A stretch of DNA of 64,000 nucleotides from Dyadobacter arcticus (GTDB taxonomy: Bacteria > Bacteroidota > Bacteroidia > Cytophagales > Spirosomataceae), in contig NZ_JAASQJ010000001.1 of NCBI RefSeq assembly GCF_011762185.1, forward strand, positions 1,488,001 to 1,552,000, written 5' to 3'. The translations under genes were made by a program, and so were the position numbers. Below are positions 52,488-60,592 of the stretch, in pieces. Under the pieces are notes generated by a model. The model saw only the letters and a program-made list of their open reading frames with translations, ran no database searches and was not told the DNA's origin. Within the stretch, counting starts at the first letter, position 1. Every line of letters starts with the position of its first letter.

Positions 52488-53123
52488 TTAGAGCTGGATG
52501 CCGTTTAAGTCTGCGCTGGTTTCAACTTCAACAGAAACTTTGGCACGTTGCAAGCCAAGTGTTGCAGCTGTTGAATTGAAGTGACGCAGGAAGACAAGCT
52601 TATCCTGCATTTCTTCATGGATTTTGTCGATTGCTGACAATCGTTCATCGTCCGACATTCTCATTTTCTTAGCAGTTACCACCATGGTCAATGCATCCAG
52701 ATTTTTCAGACTTTGATTAATTAACCTGGCATAGACTCGCTCCATATAATCAAGCTCATCCTTGTCGAAATATTTTCCGGACTGAAACTGCCCGAACGCT
52801 GTTCTATATTCGGAGACCAACCTTAGCTGAAAGTCGATGATCTCGGCGATCCGCTTGTAGCGTTTTACAGCTGGGCTTACTTCCAACAAACCGTCCAGGA
52901 AGGCTTCATGAAGCTTGAAATTCCCTTTCGAAATATCCTTAATGGTAGTATATCCTTTGAAGAGAATATCGTACCCTGCTTTTAACTCTTTCAGGATCTT
53001 TCGAAGTTGGTTCAGCTTTTGAATATTAAGGATCAGCTGAGTGACTTCCGGTGTCTGTGCTGAGGCTTGTTTTGGGGGAATAAGCATTGCGCCTAATAGA
53101 AATAGTATCAATACATTTCTCAT
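52488..53123 (-). CDS. TraI-like exported protein, copy 3 of a tandem set
   Basis: A 211-residue secreted protein with signal peptide (LILFLLGAMLIPPKQASAQ). The body is helical: LNQLRKILKELKAGYDILFK, IDFQLRLVSEYRTAFGQFQS, MRMSDDERLSAIDKIHEEMQ. It shares with the next two genes upstream a late pattern (M-x-M-[ST]-D-D-x-R-x-x-x-I) and a run of similar length. It resembles the TraI/DUF4141 class located between traG and traJ. Its role in transfer is not known. Confidence 0.75.
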   Translation of the reverse strand: MRNVLILFLLGAMLIPPKQASAQTPEVTQLILNIQKLNQLRKILKELKAGYDILFKGYTTIKDISKGNFKLHEAFLDGLLEVSPAVKRYKRIAEIIDFQLRLVSEYRTAFGQFQSGKYFDKDELDYMERVYARLINQSLKNLDALTMVVTAKKMRMSDDERLSAIDKIHEEMQDKLVFLRHFNSTAATLGLQRAKVSVEVETSADLNGIQL

Positions 53124-53128
53124 TGTTT

Positions 53129-53770
53129 TCAGTTTATGCCGCGTAGTGCCCGGCCGGTTATCACATCCTCTTTCTCCTTCATCCTGGCTGCTGCCAGCAC
53201 CGCCGACTCGCTACAAAAAGCTTTTGAGAATGTCAGATTAAACAGTGTTTGCTGGTAAAGCGCCTCAATCCTTTTCACTCTCTCATCGTCGGTCATTGCC
53301 AGATTGCCGTCGGTGGTCACTTCTTTGAGTGTGACCTGTATCTTGTCGCAATCAGCATCGAGCCGGTCAAACACAGCCCGGAGGTAAGCTAGTTCGTCGC
53401 CATTGAGATATTCAGTCAGGCCATTTTTGGAAAGACATGTCGAGCAAATGTTTCTAACTTCACCGTTGTACGCGCCGATCCATTTGATCTTTGGGAGGCT
53501 GGCAATTTTCGGATTGACAATTTTGAGTGAATCGAAGTAATTTTTGTGAAATTTGAATTCACCCGGCTTTAAATCTCCGATGGCGGTCAATCCCTGCTTA
53601 GCGATTTTGTAGCCTTTTTCCGTCAGCTCCAAATAGATTTTTAATTGGGCGATCTGCTCGATCAGGTACTTCTTTTGCGTCTTTTTCTGCCGAAACCATT
53701 CCTTGAATGTTTGCGCCTGCAAAGTCGTATTGATGAAAATCATGGCGAGTACGATATAAATTACTCTCAT
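53129..53770 (-). CDS. TraI-like exported protein, copy 2 of a tandem set
   Basis: From the ATG at 53770 (MRVIYIVLAMIFINTTLQAQ, a clear signal peptide) about 213 residues. An earlier ATG at 53791 would overlap the upstream gene. It shares the layout of its neighbours: KIYLELTEKGYKIAKQGLTA, a NICSTC pair unlike its paralogues, LAMTDDERVKRIEALYQQT, ending RALRGIN. The extra cysteines (CSTC, CDK, CSE) may form disulfides and set it apart. Confidence 0.78.
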   Translation of the reverse strand: MRVIYIVLAMIFINTTLQAQTFKEWFRQKKTQKKYLIEQIAQLKIYLELTEKGYKIAKQGLTAIGDLKPGEFKFHKNYFDSLKIVNPKIASLPKIKWIGAYNGEVRNICSTCLSKNGLTEYLNGDELAYLRAVFDRLDADCDKIQVTLKEVTTDGNLAMTDDERVKRIEALYQQTLFNLTFSKAFCSESAVLAAARMKEKEDVITGRALRGIN

Positions 53771-53777
53771 AAACTTG

Positions 53778-54455
53778 CTAGTTGATTCCATAAAGCTTTT
53801 TCACAACATCCACTTCCTGTTGATTTTTCGCCCGGCTGATGCTCAACATTGCGTTTTCCTGATTGAACCGGGTCAGGTCCGTGTACAATTGATCCGTTTT
53901 GTCGGCAGCGTTTTCGATCAGTTCCATCCGCTTCGCATCCGTCATTTGCATCGTTAGGGATTCGACAACCATTTTTAGCAAGTCCACATTCTTTGCTGAA
54001 TTTTCAAGAATACCCACGTAGACCTGAAAAATGTAGTTGCGCTCCTGAGCTGTGAAATGCTTGTCGCCAGAGATCATTCCCCAAAACCTTTTGTATTCAT
54101 CAACGAGCCGGGAGTTTTTGTCAGCGATCTGCTTGATCTTGAAATAATAGGCAATCACCGCTTTGACCTTTTTGAGCTCATCGTAATACTTTTTATAAAG
54201 ATCACGCTGCTTCTTGACCCAGTCGGTGATTTCGTCGAGCTGCAATTTTGCCATTGTGTTTTCGATCGCTTTTTGTGCGTTTTGAAGCCTGATCACCTTG
54301 TTCTGCCGCCGCTGGATCATTAGATCCACCGCCTTCACCACTTTCTTGATCGCTGCCTTGATGACTGCGGCCCATGGATTTGCAGCTTGGGCTTCCTGAA
54401 TGGGCGTTGCCACCAGTGCAAATATCAATGTGAAAAATAGGATGTGCTTTCTCAT
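53778..54455 (-). CDS. TraI-like exported protein, copy 1 of a tandem set
   Basis: A 225-residue secreted protein with signal peptide (ILFFTLIFALVATPIQEAQA). The body is basic and helical: IQRRQNKVIRLQNAQKAIEN, KQRDLYKKYYDELKKVKAVI, then SLTMQMTDAKRMELIENAAD and a tail VVKKLYGIN. This is the copy closest to the usual Bacteroidota TraI (DUF4141). The start overlaps the traG stop as ATGA, so they are translationally coupled. Confidence 0.82.
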   Translation of the reverse strand: MRKHILFFTLIFALVATPIQEAQAANPWAAVIKAAIKKVVKAVDLMIQRRQNKVIRLQNAQKAIENTMAKLQLDEITDWVKKQRDLYKKYYDELKKVKAVIAYYFKIKQIADKNSRLVDEYKRFWGMISGDKHFTAQERNYIFQVYVGILENSAKNVDLLKMVVESLTMQMTDAKRMELIENAADKTDQLYTDLTRFNQENAMLSISRAKNQQEVDVVKKLYGIN

Positions 54456-56917
54456 ATTCCCGCCGTTGATTTCATTTCACTGGCCAGGGCCGCGATTCCC
54501 TTTTGCATACTTCCAAACCGGCTCGCGTATTCGATTACCCTGATCTTCTCGGTTTCTTCGGTGGTGTAGCACAGATACTCTTCCAAGCTGACTTCTGTCC
54601 GGTAGACCCTTGATAAAGTTCCGCCCAGGCTAATGAAGACTTCCTTATACTTACGAAGTGGATCATTGGCTTTATTGACCGAAAGAATCAGCGTCTTTTC
54701 CTTTTCGGTCAGTCCGAGCAGTTCCTGTATCTGGTCAAACTTGTTCTGGTATTTGCTCTGATCAAGAAGGATCTTACAATCTGAATTATTAATAATCGCT
54801 TGCTTAACAACTGGTGAGCTGATAATGTCTTCCACTTCCTGCGTTACCACAATCGCTTCTCCCAGATATTTACGGACTGTCTTGAAAAGGTACTTTATGT
54901 AGTCTGCCATACCTTCCTTGGCAATCGCCTTCCAGGCTTCTTCAATCAATATCATCTTGCGGATCCCTTTCAGCTTTCTCATTTTGGAGATGAAGACTTC
55001 CATAATGATGATCGTTACTACCGGAAAAAGGATTGGATGGTCTTTGATGTTGTCCAGCTCGAAGACAATGAACCGCTCGTTCAATAGGTCAATGTTCTCG
55101 GTTGCATTGAGCAGATAATCAAACTCTCCACCTTGATAGTAAGGCCGCAATACGTAAAGCAGATTAGCCACATCGAAATCTCGGTCTTTCACCTTGTCCT
55201 CATCAAGGATCGCAACGAACTTGTCACGCAGAAACTCGTAAAAGGAATTGAAGCACGCGAACTTCCCTGTTTCAGCTATATGAGCATAGAAAAGCGTCAG
55301 CGCATTGGATAGAGCTACATATTCACTTCGCTTGAAAACCTCATTATCCTTTTTCCAAAGTGCGAGGATCAGTGTCTTTATGCTCTCCTTCTTCTCTGTA
55401 TCGAGCCCGTCCCCCTCGGCGATGTGAAACGGGTTGAACTTGATTGGATTTGTTTCCTGGTAGGTGAAATAGTATCCGCCGACCAAATCACATAATCCTT
55501 TATAAGAGTGCCCAACATCGACAAGTACAATGTGCGAACCCTGCTCATAATAGCTCCTAACCATGTGGTTGGTGAAAAACGACTTACCACTGCCCGACGG
55601 CCCAAGAATGAATTTGTTCCGGTTGGTGCAAATCCCTTTTTTGATCGGCTCATCGCTGATATCTACATGAACCGGTTTGCCAGTAAGCCTGTCCCCAAGT
55701 CGCAAGCCGACCGGGCTAATCGAAGAGCGGTAACCTGTTTCCAGGTTTAGAAAACACGAAGCCTGTTCGGCGAAGCAATCGAAAGTCTCATTTATCGGGA
55801 AGTCCGCCGCATTGCCCGGAATGCCCGCCCAGAAAATCTGTGGTGCGCCAGTTGTCTCCTTTTTTGCGACAGCTTCCATTTGAGCGAGTGCAGCTGAGAC
55901 TTTGTTGTTTAGCTCATTGAGCTCTTCCTTTTTCTCTGTCCACACCAGCAGATTGAAATGAGCCCTCACCGGCATCCGCTGGCCAGAAATTGCCTCATTC
56001 AAAAACGCGTTTGTCGCATCGAGCGCAATTGCATTCTTTCGCGAGTATGCTGCCAGGGATTGGAGGCGCAACCTTTTGGTTTCCATCTTTCGGAGCGTCT
56101 TCTGCCCGTCGTCAATGAAAATGTATTGGTTGTAAATGTGGTTGCAGCTCAATAGCTGGCCGAGTGAAGACGAATATCCAATGCTGAATTTGGTCTTGTC
56201 CGTCGAGTAGCGACCGAAGTTTATTTGTGAGCCGCACGTGCCTGGCAAGTCCTCGGTGTCGGCCAGCGTATAGAGCTGACAGTGCTGGCTGCCGATCCGG
56301 ATATTTTCTTCAAACTGCATATCCTTAATCAGCGGCTCGTCGCCCTGGGACAGGTAACAGTACTGCTCGATAATACCCGACTTTGCATTGTGGCTCCAAA
56401 GCTCATCGTCCTTTAATCTGCGCAGCTTCACAAATCCGCTGTCTTCCATAATGTGCCGAAATTGACCGACGCAGCTGAGCAGGTCCTGCAACACTTTTTC
56501 ATCCATCGTTTCCTCCGGCATGAGCGTCGGCCTCACCAGGTTTGAAACCAGTGAGCTGGAAACTTTCCGGTTTGCTGGCTTCTTGGTAATGTAGATGTAG
56601 CAGGTGTGATCTAGGAACGGCCGTTCGTTGAAATGCCGCTCGCTTTGCATGGACAGAAAGCTTTTGTCTTGAGGGGAAAAGTCGGGCTCATAACGGCTGT
56701 CGACAAACCAATCCTGCTTGTGAAAGACCGAATGTGCTGGCAGCACGCGGAGTGCTTTTACCCAGGTTTGGTGAAAAGCCTCGTAGTCGTTGTCGGAGAG
56801 GGTGAATATTTCAGGCAAATCTGCCTGAAATACCACCGTGATGTCCCCCTGCTTAGATAGGATGCAATCGTGCTCCACATCCATGATCGGGATCAAATCA
56901 TCGAGTAACTTTTCCAT
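54452..56917 (-). CDS. traG: Conjugative transfer ATPase TraG (VirB4 type)
   Basis: An 821-residue ATPase energising the transfer machine. The N-terminal half is the VirB4 regulatory domain (GDITVVFQADLPEIFTLSDN, HSVFHKQDWFVDSRYEPD). Walker A is FILGPSGSGKSFFTNHMVRS at about residue 440, and Walker B is in KGIRKMILIEEAWKAIAKEG, followed by VVTQEVEDIISSPVVKQAII. It overlaps the TraF gene at its start by 20 bases and TraI copy 1 at its end by 4. Confidence 0.96.
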   Translation of the reverse strand: MEKLLDDLIPIMDVEHDCILSKQGDITVVFQADLPEIFTLSDNDYEAFHQTWVKALRVLPAHSVFHKQDWFVDSRYEPDFSPQDKSFLSMQSERHFNERPFLDHTCYIYITKKPANRKVSSSLVSNLVRPTLMPEETMDEKVLQDLLSCVGQFRHIMEDSGFVKLRRLKDDELWSHNAKSGIIEQYCYLSQGDEPLIKDMQFEENIRIGSQHCQLYTLADTEDLPGTCGSQINFGRYSTDKTKFSIGYSSSLGQLLSCNHIYNQYIFIDDGQKTLRKMETKRLRLQSLAAYSRKNAIALDATNAFLNEAISGQRMPVRAHFNLLVWTEKKEELNELNNKVSAALAQMEAVAKKETTGAPQIFWAGIPGNAADFPINETFDCFAEQASCFLNLETGYRSSISPVGLRLGDRLTGKPVHVDISDEPIKKGICTNRNKFILGPSGSGKSFFTNHMVRSYYEQGSHIVLVDVGHSYKGLCDLVGGYYFTYQETNPIKFNPFHIAEGDGLDTEKKESIKTLILALWKKDNEVFKRSEYVALSNALTLFYAHIAETGKFACFNSFYEFLRDKFVAILDEDKVKDRDFDVANLLYVLRPYYQGGEFDYLLNATENIDLLNERFIVFELDNIKDHPILFPVVTIIIMEVFISKMRKLKGIRKMILIEEAWKAIAKEGMADYIKYLFKTVRKYLGEAIVVTQEVEDIISSPVVKQAIINNSDCKILLDQSKYQNKFDQIQELLGLTEKEKTLILSVNKANDPLRKYKEVFISLGGTLSRVYRTEVSLEEYLCYTTEETEKIRVIEYASRFGSMQKGIAALASEMKSTAGI

Positions 56918-57239
56918 TGCTGGTGCTGGTTTTAAAAATGCGCCTTGAATTGGACTTCACGTATTTTGGCACACTTCGCCTGGCGAGCATTTTGGTGACT
57001 CCGTGCTCGCCATAGGCTGAGCTCAGGTGATAAATGCCCATGATCATCGGGATACCCAGGCAAACCACAATGCCCACGCAGATATAAGAGCGGATGCCGC
57101 AGATGTACAGCAGTGTGTAAATCGCAAATAAAACGATCGCCGCGCCGCCCATGTACCAGATGTACTGCGCTTTGAGCCCCTTGAACTCAATAGAAGTGTT
57201 GATGCCCTTGTTGATTTGGTAAATGCTCGTGCTTGCCAT
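56898..57239 (-). CDS. traF: Conjugative transfer protein TraF (DUF4133)
   Basis: A 113-residue protein of VirB3 type. It begins YQINKGINTSIEFKGLKAQY, has two membrane helices (YMGGAAIVLFAIYTLLYICG and YICVGIVVCLGIPMIMGIYH) and ends with a basic tail. The length and position between traE and traG match the family. Confidence 0.93.
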   Translation of the reverse strand: MASTSIYQINKGINTSIEFKGLKAQYIWYMGGAAIVLFAIYTLLYICGIRSYICVGIVVCLGIPMIMGIYHLSSAYGEHGVTKMLARRSVPKYVKSNSRRIFKTSTSNGKVTR

Positions 57240-57250
57240 AACGCTTACCC

Positions 57251-57577
57251 TTATAGGCCAAAGAAAGATTGCAGCACGGTAGCGACTACCACTAGGAAAA
57301 TACAGCTACCGAACCACGCCGCAGCGACCTTTCCGGTATCATTGTCCCCGGCATTCCATTTCTGGAAAACCTTCACTGCACCTACAAGCCCGAGCACCGC
57401 ACCGATGGCATACATCAGCTGCGTACCTGGCTCGAAGTAACTGCGCACCTGGCTGTCGGCTTCGGAGATGCCCGCCGCGCCGTCTTGCGCTTTGGTGATG
57501 GTTGTCATTACTGACAGCAGCGCTGCTGCCCATACTTGTTTTGCCCTGATTGAAGGGGCTGTTTTTCCACATTTCAT
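57251..57577 (-). CDS. traE: Conjugative transfer protein TraE (DUF4134)
   Basis: A 108-residue VirB2-like pilin/channel subunit. Signal sequence with AALLSVMTTITKAQ, then DGAAGISEADSQVRSYFEPG, the family hallmark, followed by helices LMYAIGAVLGLVGAVKVFQK and SCIFLVVVATVLQSFFGL. It is 11 bases upstream of traF. Confidence 0.95.
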   Translation of the reverse strand: MKCGKTAPSIRAKQVWAAALLSVMTTITKAQDGAAGISEADSQVRSYFEPGTQLMYAIGAVLGLVGAVKVFQKWNAGDNDTGKVAAAWFGSCIFLVVVATVLQSFFGL

Positions 57578-57676
57578 ACGCCTCGTTGGTTATTGTTTTG
57601 AACTTGTCTACTCGGTTTGTCTCCTTGCGGCTCCCAAAGCCCGAAGGCCCGGGAGCGCAGGAGAGCGGGCTCATCA

Positions 57677-58159
57677 TTAAACCTCCTTCCATAACTCCTC
57701 TAGCTCTACAGCACTGAGGTTGATGAAGCCATATTTTGCAGATTCCGAAGTGATCACGTTGTTGATCGCCTCACGGAACGGCGTGCCTTTGACGGCAGAA
57801 AAATCTTTGATCGACATTTGGATCAGGAAAATCAGATCCCGCTTTTCGTAGCCTTTTTGGTATGCTTCCCGGATACTGTTCCGGAGCTGTGAGCTGAGCT
57901 CCTCGACCTTGGCAAACAAGGCTTCACTTTGCCAGGGCTGCTTTTTTACATCAACAGGTTCAGCGGTTTCTTCCTGCTGACTTGCCTGCGGTTTGGTTAT
58001 CGGCGGCGGCTTTTCTGGCCGATCCCAGAACCAGGATTTTGAATTGAGCAGTGCCCTGATGTCCTGCCGATAGTACCGGATTCCGATAATCACATAGTAG
58101 ATCGCTACCGCGGCACCCACTGCCAGAAAGTAGCCTGTCCATGATAAATGCGTTGCCAT
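57677..58159 (-). CDS. Tra-operon membrane protein of unknown function
   Basis: A 160-residue protein with one N-terminal membrane helix (GYFLAVGAAVAIYYVIIGIR), a proline/glutamine-rich linker and a C-terminal helical domain (EELSSQLRNSIREAYQKGYE, TPFREAINNVITSESAKYGF). It is the first gene of the visible transfer operon, 99 bases before traE, in the position where a TraD-like protein is often found. No family is assigned. Confidence 0.65.
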   Translation of the reverse strand: MATHLSWTGYFLAVGAAVAIYYVIIGIRYYRQDIRALLNSKSWFWDRPEKPPPITKPQASQQEETAEPVDVKKQPWQSEALFAKVEELSSQLRNSIREAYQKGYEKRDLIFLIQMSIKDFSAVKGTPFREAINNVITSESAKYGFINLSAVELEELWKEV

Positions 58160-58548
58160 AACTCATGTTGTTTTAAGGTTGCTGCTGCATTGATTACCTG
58201 ACAAAACAACACTCAAAATCAAGGCGCTTCAAGTACAAGTTTTTCTTGTACCCACGCCACGACCATTGTACCCCGTTGATTATCAATGGAATAGAAACTG
58301 ATATTATGAAAAGCCTCGCCCAAAATTTTATGAAGACCGCTGAAATGCCCTGAAGAGTTTCTTGTATCAATGATGCCACCAAGGTAGGCACAGGGCTGCG
58401 GGGCGTAGTGGAAATTCCGGCATAAACACGGGCATAAATGCCTACCTGCGCACATGCTTTCCTTTATTCCGTTGCTTCCACTACTTGCTTGCCCAGTGCC
58501 AGAATGAAGCGCCATAATTCATTCAATCACTTCAAAATCAAGGTAATT
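58160..58548. promoter_or_regulatory. Structured intergenic region between tra operon and radC
   Basis: A 389-base gap between divergent genes. It contains GTACAAG/CTTGTAC (58233-58239, 58245-58251), CCATTG/CAATGG (58263-58268, 58284-58289) and GGTAGGCA/TGCCTACC (58383-58390, 58439-58446). Open frames on the minus strand here (up to 98 codons) lack domain or membrane logic and are rejected. Promoters of both operons are expected, and the palindromes are compatible with regulator binding or an origin of transfer, but no relaxase is in the window to support the latter. Confidence 0.4.
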
Positions 58549-59019
58549 ATGGAAAGCTTCGCAAATGTCTCAAACTTGTATCAGGTGGCAGAAATTCAGC
58601 TGATCTACAAAACCAATGTACAAGCAAGTCAGCGTCCTAAAATAGCATCGTCCAAAGATGCATACAATGTGCTGATGCAAAGCTGGAACCCCGATAGACT
58701 TGAATTTATTGAAGAGTTCAAGATACTGCTATTGAACAATGCCAGCCGCGTGCTAGGTATTTTTGAAGTTTCCAAAGGTGGGATTTCGGGTGCAAGTGCT
58801 GATGTAAGGATCGTTTTTGCAGCAGCTTTGAAAGCCAATGCAACAGGGATTATCCTGGCACACAATCATCCTTCCGGGCAGCTCGTGCCGAGTGATGCAG
58901 ATAAGTATATTACTGAGAATATGAGAAAGGCAGGTGAGGTGCTTAATATCCGGGTTTTGGATCATTTGATCGTAACGGCGGAAGGGTTCTATTCCTTCTC
59001 GAATGATGGATGCATATAA
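58549..59019 (+). CDS. radC: RadC-family JAB-domain protein
   Basis: About 156 residues from the ATG at 58549 (MESFANVSNLYQVAEIQLIY); a longer frame from 58438 is unlikely. The JAMM-type metal motif is AHNHPSGQLVPSDAD with an upstream Glu in ILLLNNASRVLGIFEVSKGG context, as in the RadC family. The family's role is uncertain (the original repair claim was withdrawn), but it is frequent on mobile elements. It lies between transfer genes and defence-like cargo, on the opposite strand to both. Confidence 0.9.
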   Translation: MESFANVSNLYQVAEIQLIYKTNVQASQRPKIASSKDAYNVLMQSWNPDRLEFIEEFKILLLNNASRVLGIFEVSKGGISGASADVRIVFAAALKANATGIILAHNHPSGQLVPSDADKYITENMRKAGEVLNIRVLDHLIVTAEGFYSFSNDGCI

Positions 59020-59157
59020 AGGTTATTCAAATCTTACTGTGAAGTACTTCGAGAGTACTATGAAAATCAGATTGTGCAGATTAAAGTTCAAAGAGCTGTC
59101 AAAAGACAGCATGTGCTCTCGCAAATTGCCGATTTCCTAAGCTGGTTGGAAGCTTAG
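59020..59157 (+). pseudogene. Coding-like remnant directly after radC
   Basis: The radC frame stays open for 45 more codons after its TAA, from 59020 to a TAG at 59155. It gives a protein-like stretch (YCEVLREYYENQIVQIKVQR, then HVLSQIADFLSWLEA) with no start codon. This may be the tail of a deleted gene or an extension formerly fused to radC. The remaining bases to 59236 hold a direct repeat of GATCGCCTGATCGA-type sequence and nothing else that I recognise. Confidence 0.3.
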
Positions 59158-59236
59158 GATGTTGATAAAAATCGCCTGATCGAGATGGTTAACGAGATCA
59201 ATGTTTATATCAGCAAAGGATCGCCTGATCGATCTG

Positions 59237-60559
59237 TTAATTGTTTACTGATAATGTCTTAATCGTTATTCTCATATCAAATATTTCATTTTGCTTTCCG
59301 GGATCATATCTGGTAACTGTCAAAGTGATGGACTTTCCTTCATGAGATATGCTATGCTTCCTCATTTTGTAAATTGCCTGTTCGATGTTTTCATCTAGGC
59401 CAATGTTTAATGAATTAATCACTAAGCGTTTTGAATAATCTGCAAAGGTTTGTAAAGACTGACTCTTGTCTTTTACATAATTACAATTTAGAGTCAGCTG
59501 AATCATCTGTACTACTTCTGATGTCCCTTCAATATAGTAGTGAATCTTACTTTGTACAGTATTCGTTACCTGCATAGGATTTGAGGTTGCGCCATAAACA
59601 TCCTGATAATTGTTCAAATAGTCACCTGTTCCAAGATGAACTTCCTCCATGAATTTCTTGGCGACAAAAGGGGACCATCCAAATCTGGCATCTATATGCG
59701 TCGGATTACGTTCTTCTAGCTTGTATTTTAATAAGTCTGCAATAGATTTATTTACATCTTGTTTAGTTGATACCGGATTTACAATCAAATTATGAATCCA
59801 CCTTTTATACTGAGTTTTATCAAATCCAAATGCCATGATAGCCTTGAACTTTGAGTAACGCAAAATTTCTCTAGGGATATGGTTTGGCACCCTAATCAAG
59901 ATAAATTCAAGAGTAACATATGCAATTACCGAATAAATAAAAGGCAAATACAAGAAAGTTAGTACAATTGGTATTGCAAATTCGTAAAGCGTTGTTGTGT
60001 TCCAAAATCCGTCGAAGTTATTAATCAATCCAAATACTGAGTTGATTACTAAAATAGAACCTAGAATAATTTGTATAACAGAAAAAAAAGTAGTGACAGA
60101 TTTATTTCCTTGCAGTTTCGCAGTCTCAGATAAGAGAACAGTTAGGGTGAGTGCAGCTCCCAGAATTACTTCATAAAATACATTTAATGTGTATGCTGAT
60201 ATAGCAAGAATAATAAGCTCAGTTAATTTTATGCTATCGAGAAGTGTCGTACTTATAACTCTTCTATCGAAAACGGAATACTCATTTATGACCGCTTTGA
60301 ACGGGGTGACAAGCGCGGTTGTAATAAACCAAATCACAGTCGCTTTTAGTAATGATGGATTCCAAATGCCTACCTTCTCCAATAGCGTCACAATACCTGC
60401 TGTCCATAGAGTTGATAGAAGTAAGACGACAATTATTGGTTTCGCAGTGAGTCTTTTTAAAACCTCAAAAAGTGATGATCCGGCATATTGAACACAAAAT
60501 ATGAATGCCAGCCCAATCAAAATTAAACTGGCAATTTCACGAGAATTCAACTCCATCAT
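59237..60559 (-). CDS. Polytopic membrane protein of the three-gene cassette
   Basis: A 440-residue protein. The N-terminal half has about seven membrane helices, e.g. ASLILIGLAFIFCVQYAG, PIIVVLLLSTLWTAGIVTLL, LTELIILAISAYTLNVFYEV, FFSVIQIILGSILVINSVFG, AIPIVLTFLYLPFIYSVIAY. The C-terminal 200 residues are soluble and probably cytoplasmic (FGWSPFVAKKFMEEVHLGTG, YYIEGTSEVVQMIQLTLNCN). No family is recognised. It is the last gene of an operon with an Mrr-like nuclease, 33 bases upstream. A sensor or pore-forming effector role is possible, but only from context. Confidence 0.65.
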   Translation of the reverse strand: MMELNSREIASLILIGLAFIFCVQYAGSSLFEVLKRLTAKPIIVVLLLSTLWTAGIVTLLEKVGIWNPSLLKATVIWFITTALVTPFKAVINEYSVFDRRVISTTLLDSIKLTELIILAISAYTLNVFYEVILGAALTLTVLLSETAKLQGNKSVTTFFSVIQIILGSILVINSVFGLINNFDGFWNTTTLYEFAIPIVLTFLYLPFIYSVIAYVTLEFILIRVPNHIPREILRYSKFKAIMAFGFDKTQYKRWIHNLIVNPVSTKQDVNKSIADLLKYKLEERNPTHIDARFGWSPFVAKKFMEEVHLGTGDYLNNYQDVYGATSNPMQVTNTVQSKIHYYIEGTSEVVQMIQLTLNCNYVKDKSQSLQTFADYSKRLVINSLNIGLDENIEQAIYKMRKHSISHEGKSITLTVTRYDPGKQNEIFDMRITIKTLSVNN

Positions 60560-60592
60560 GATTTATAATGTTAGTGAATTTATCTGCTCTTC

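Noticed and set aside
57339..57692. A 117-codon frame overlapping the start of traE
   Set aside because: traE has its family hallmark and signal sequence; the alternative frame shows neither.
58194..58515. Two overlapping minus-strand frames (65 and 98 codons) in the tra-radC gap
   Set aside because: They overlap each other in different frames, lack domain or membrane logic and coincide with palindromes.
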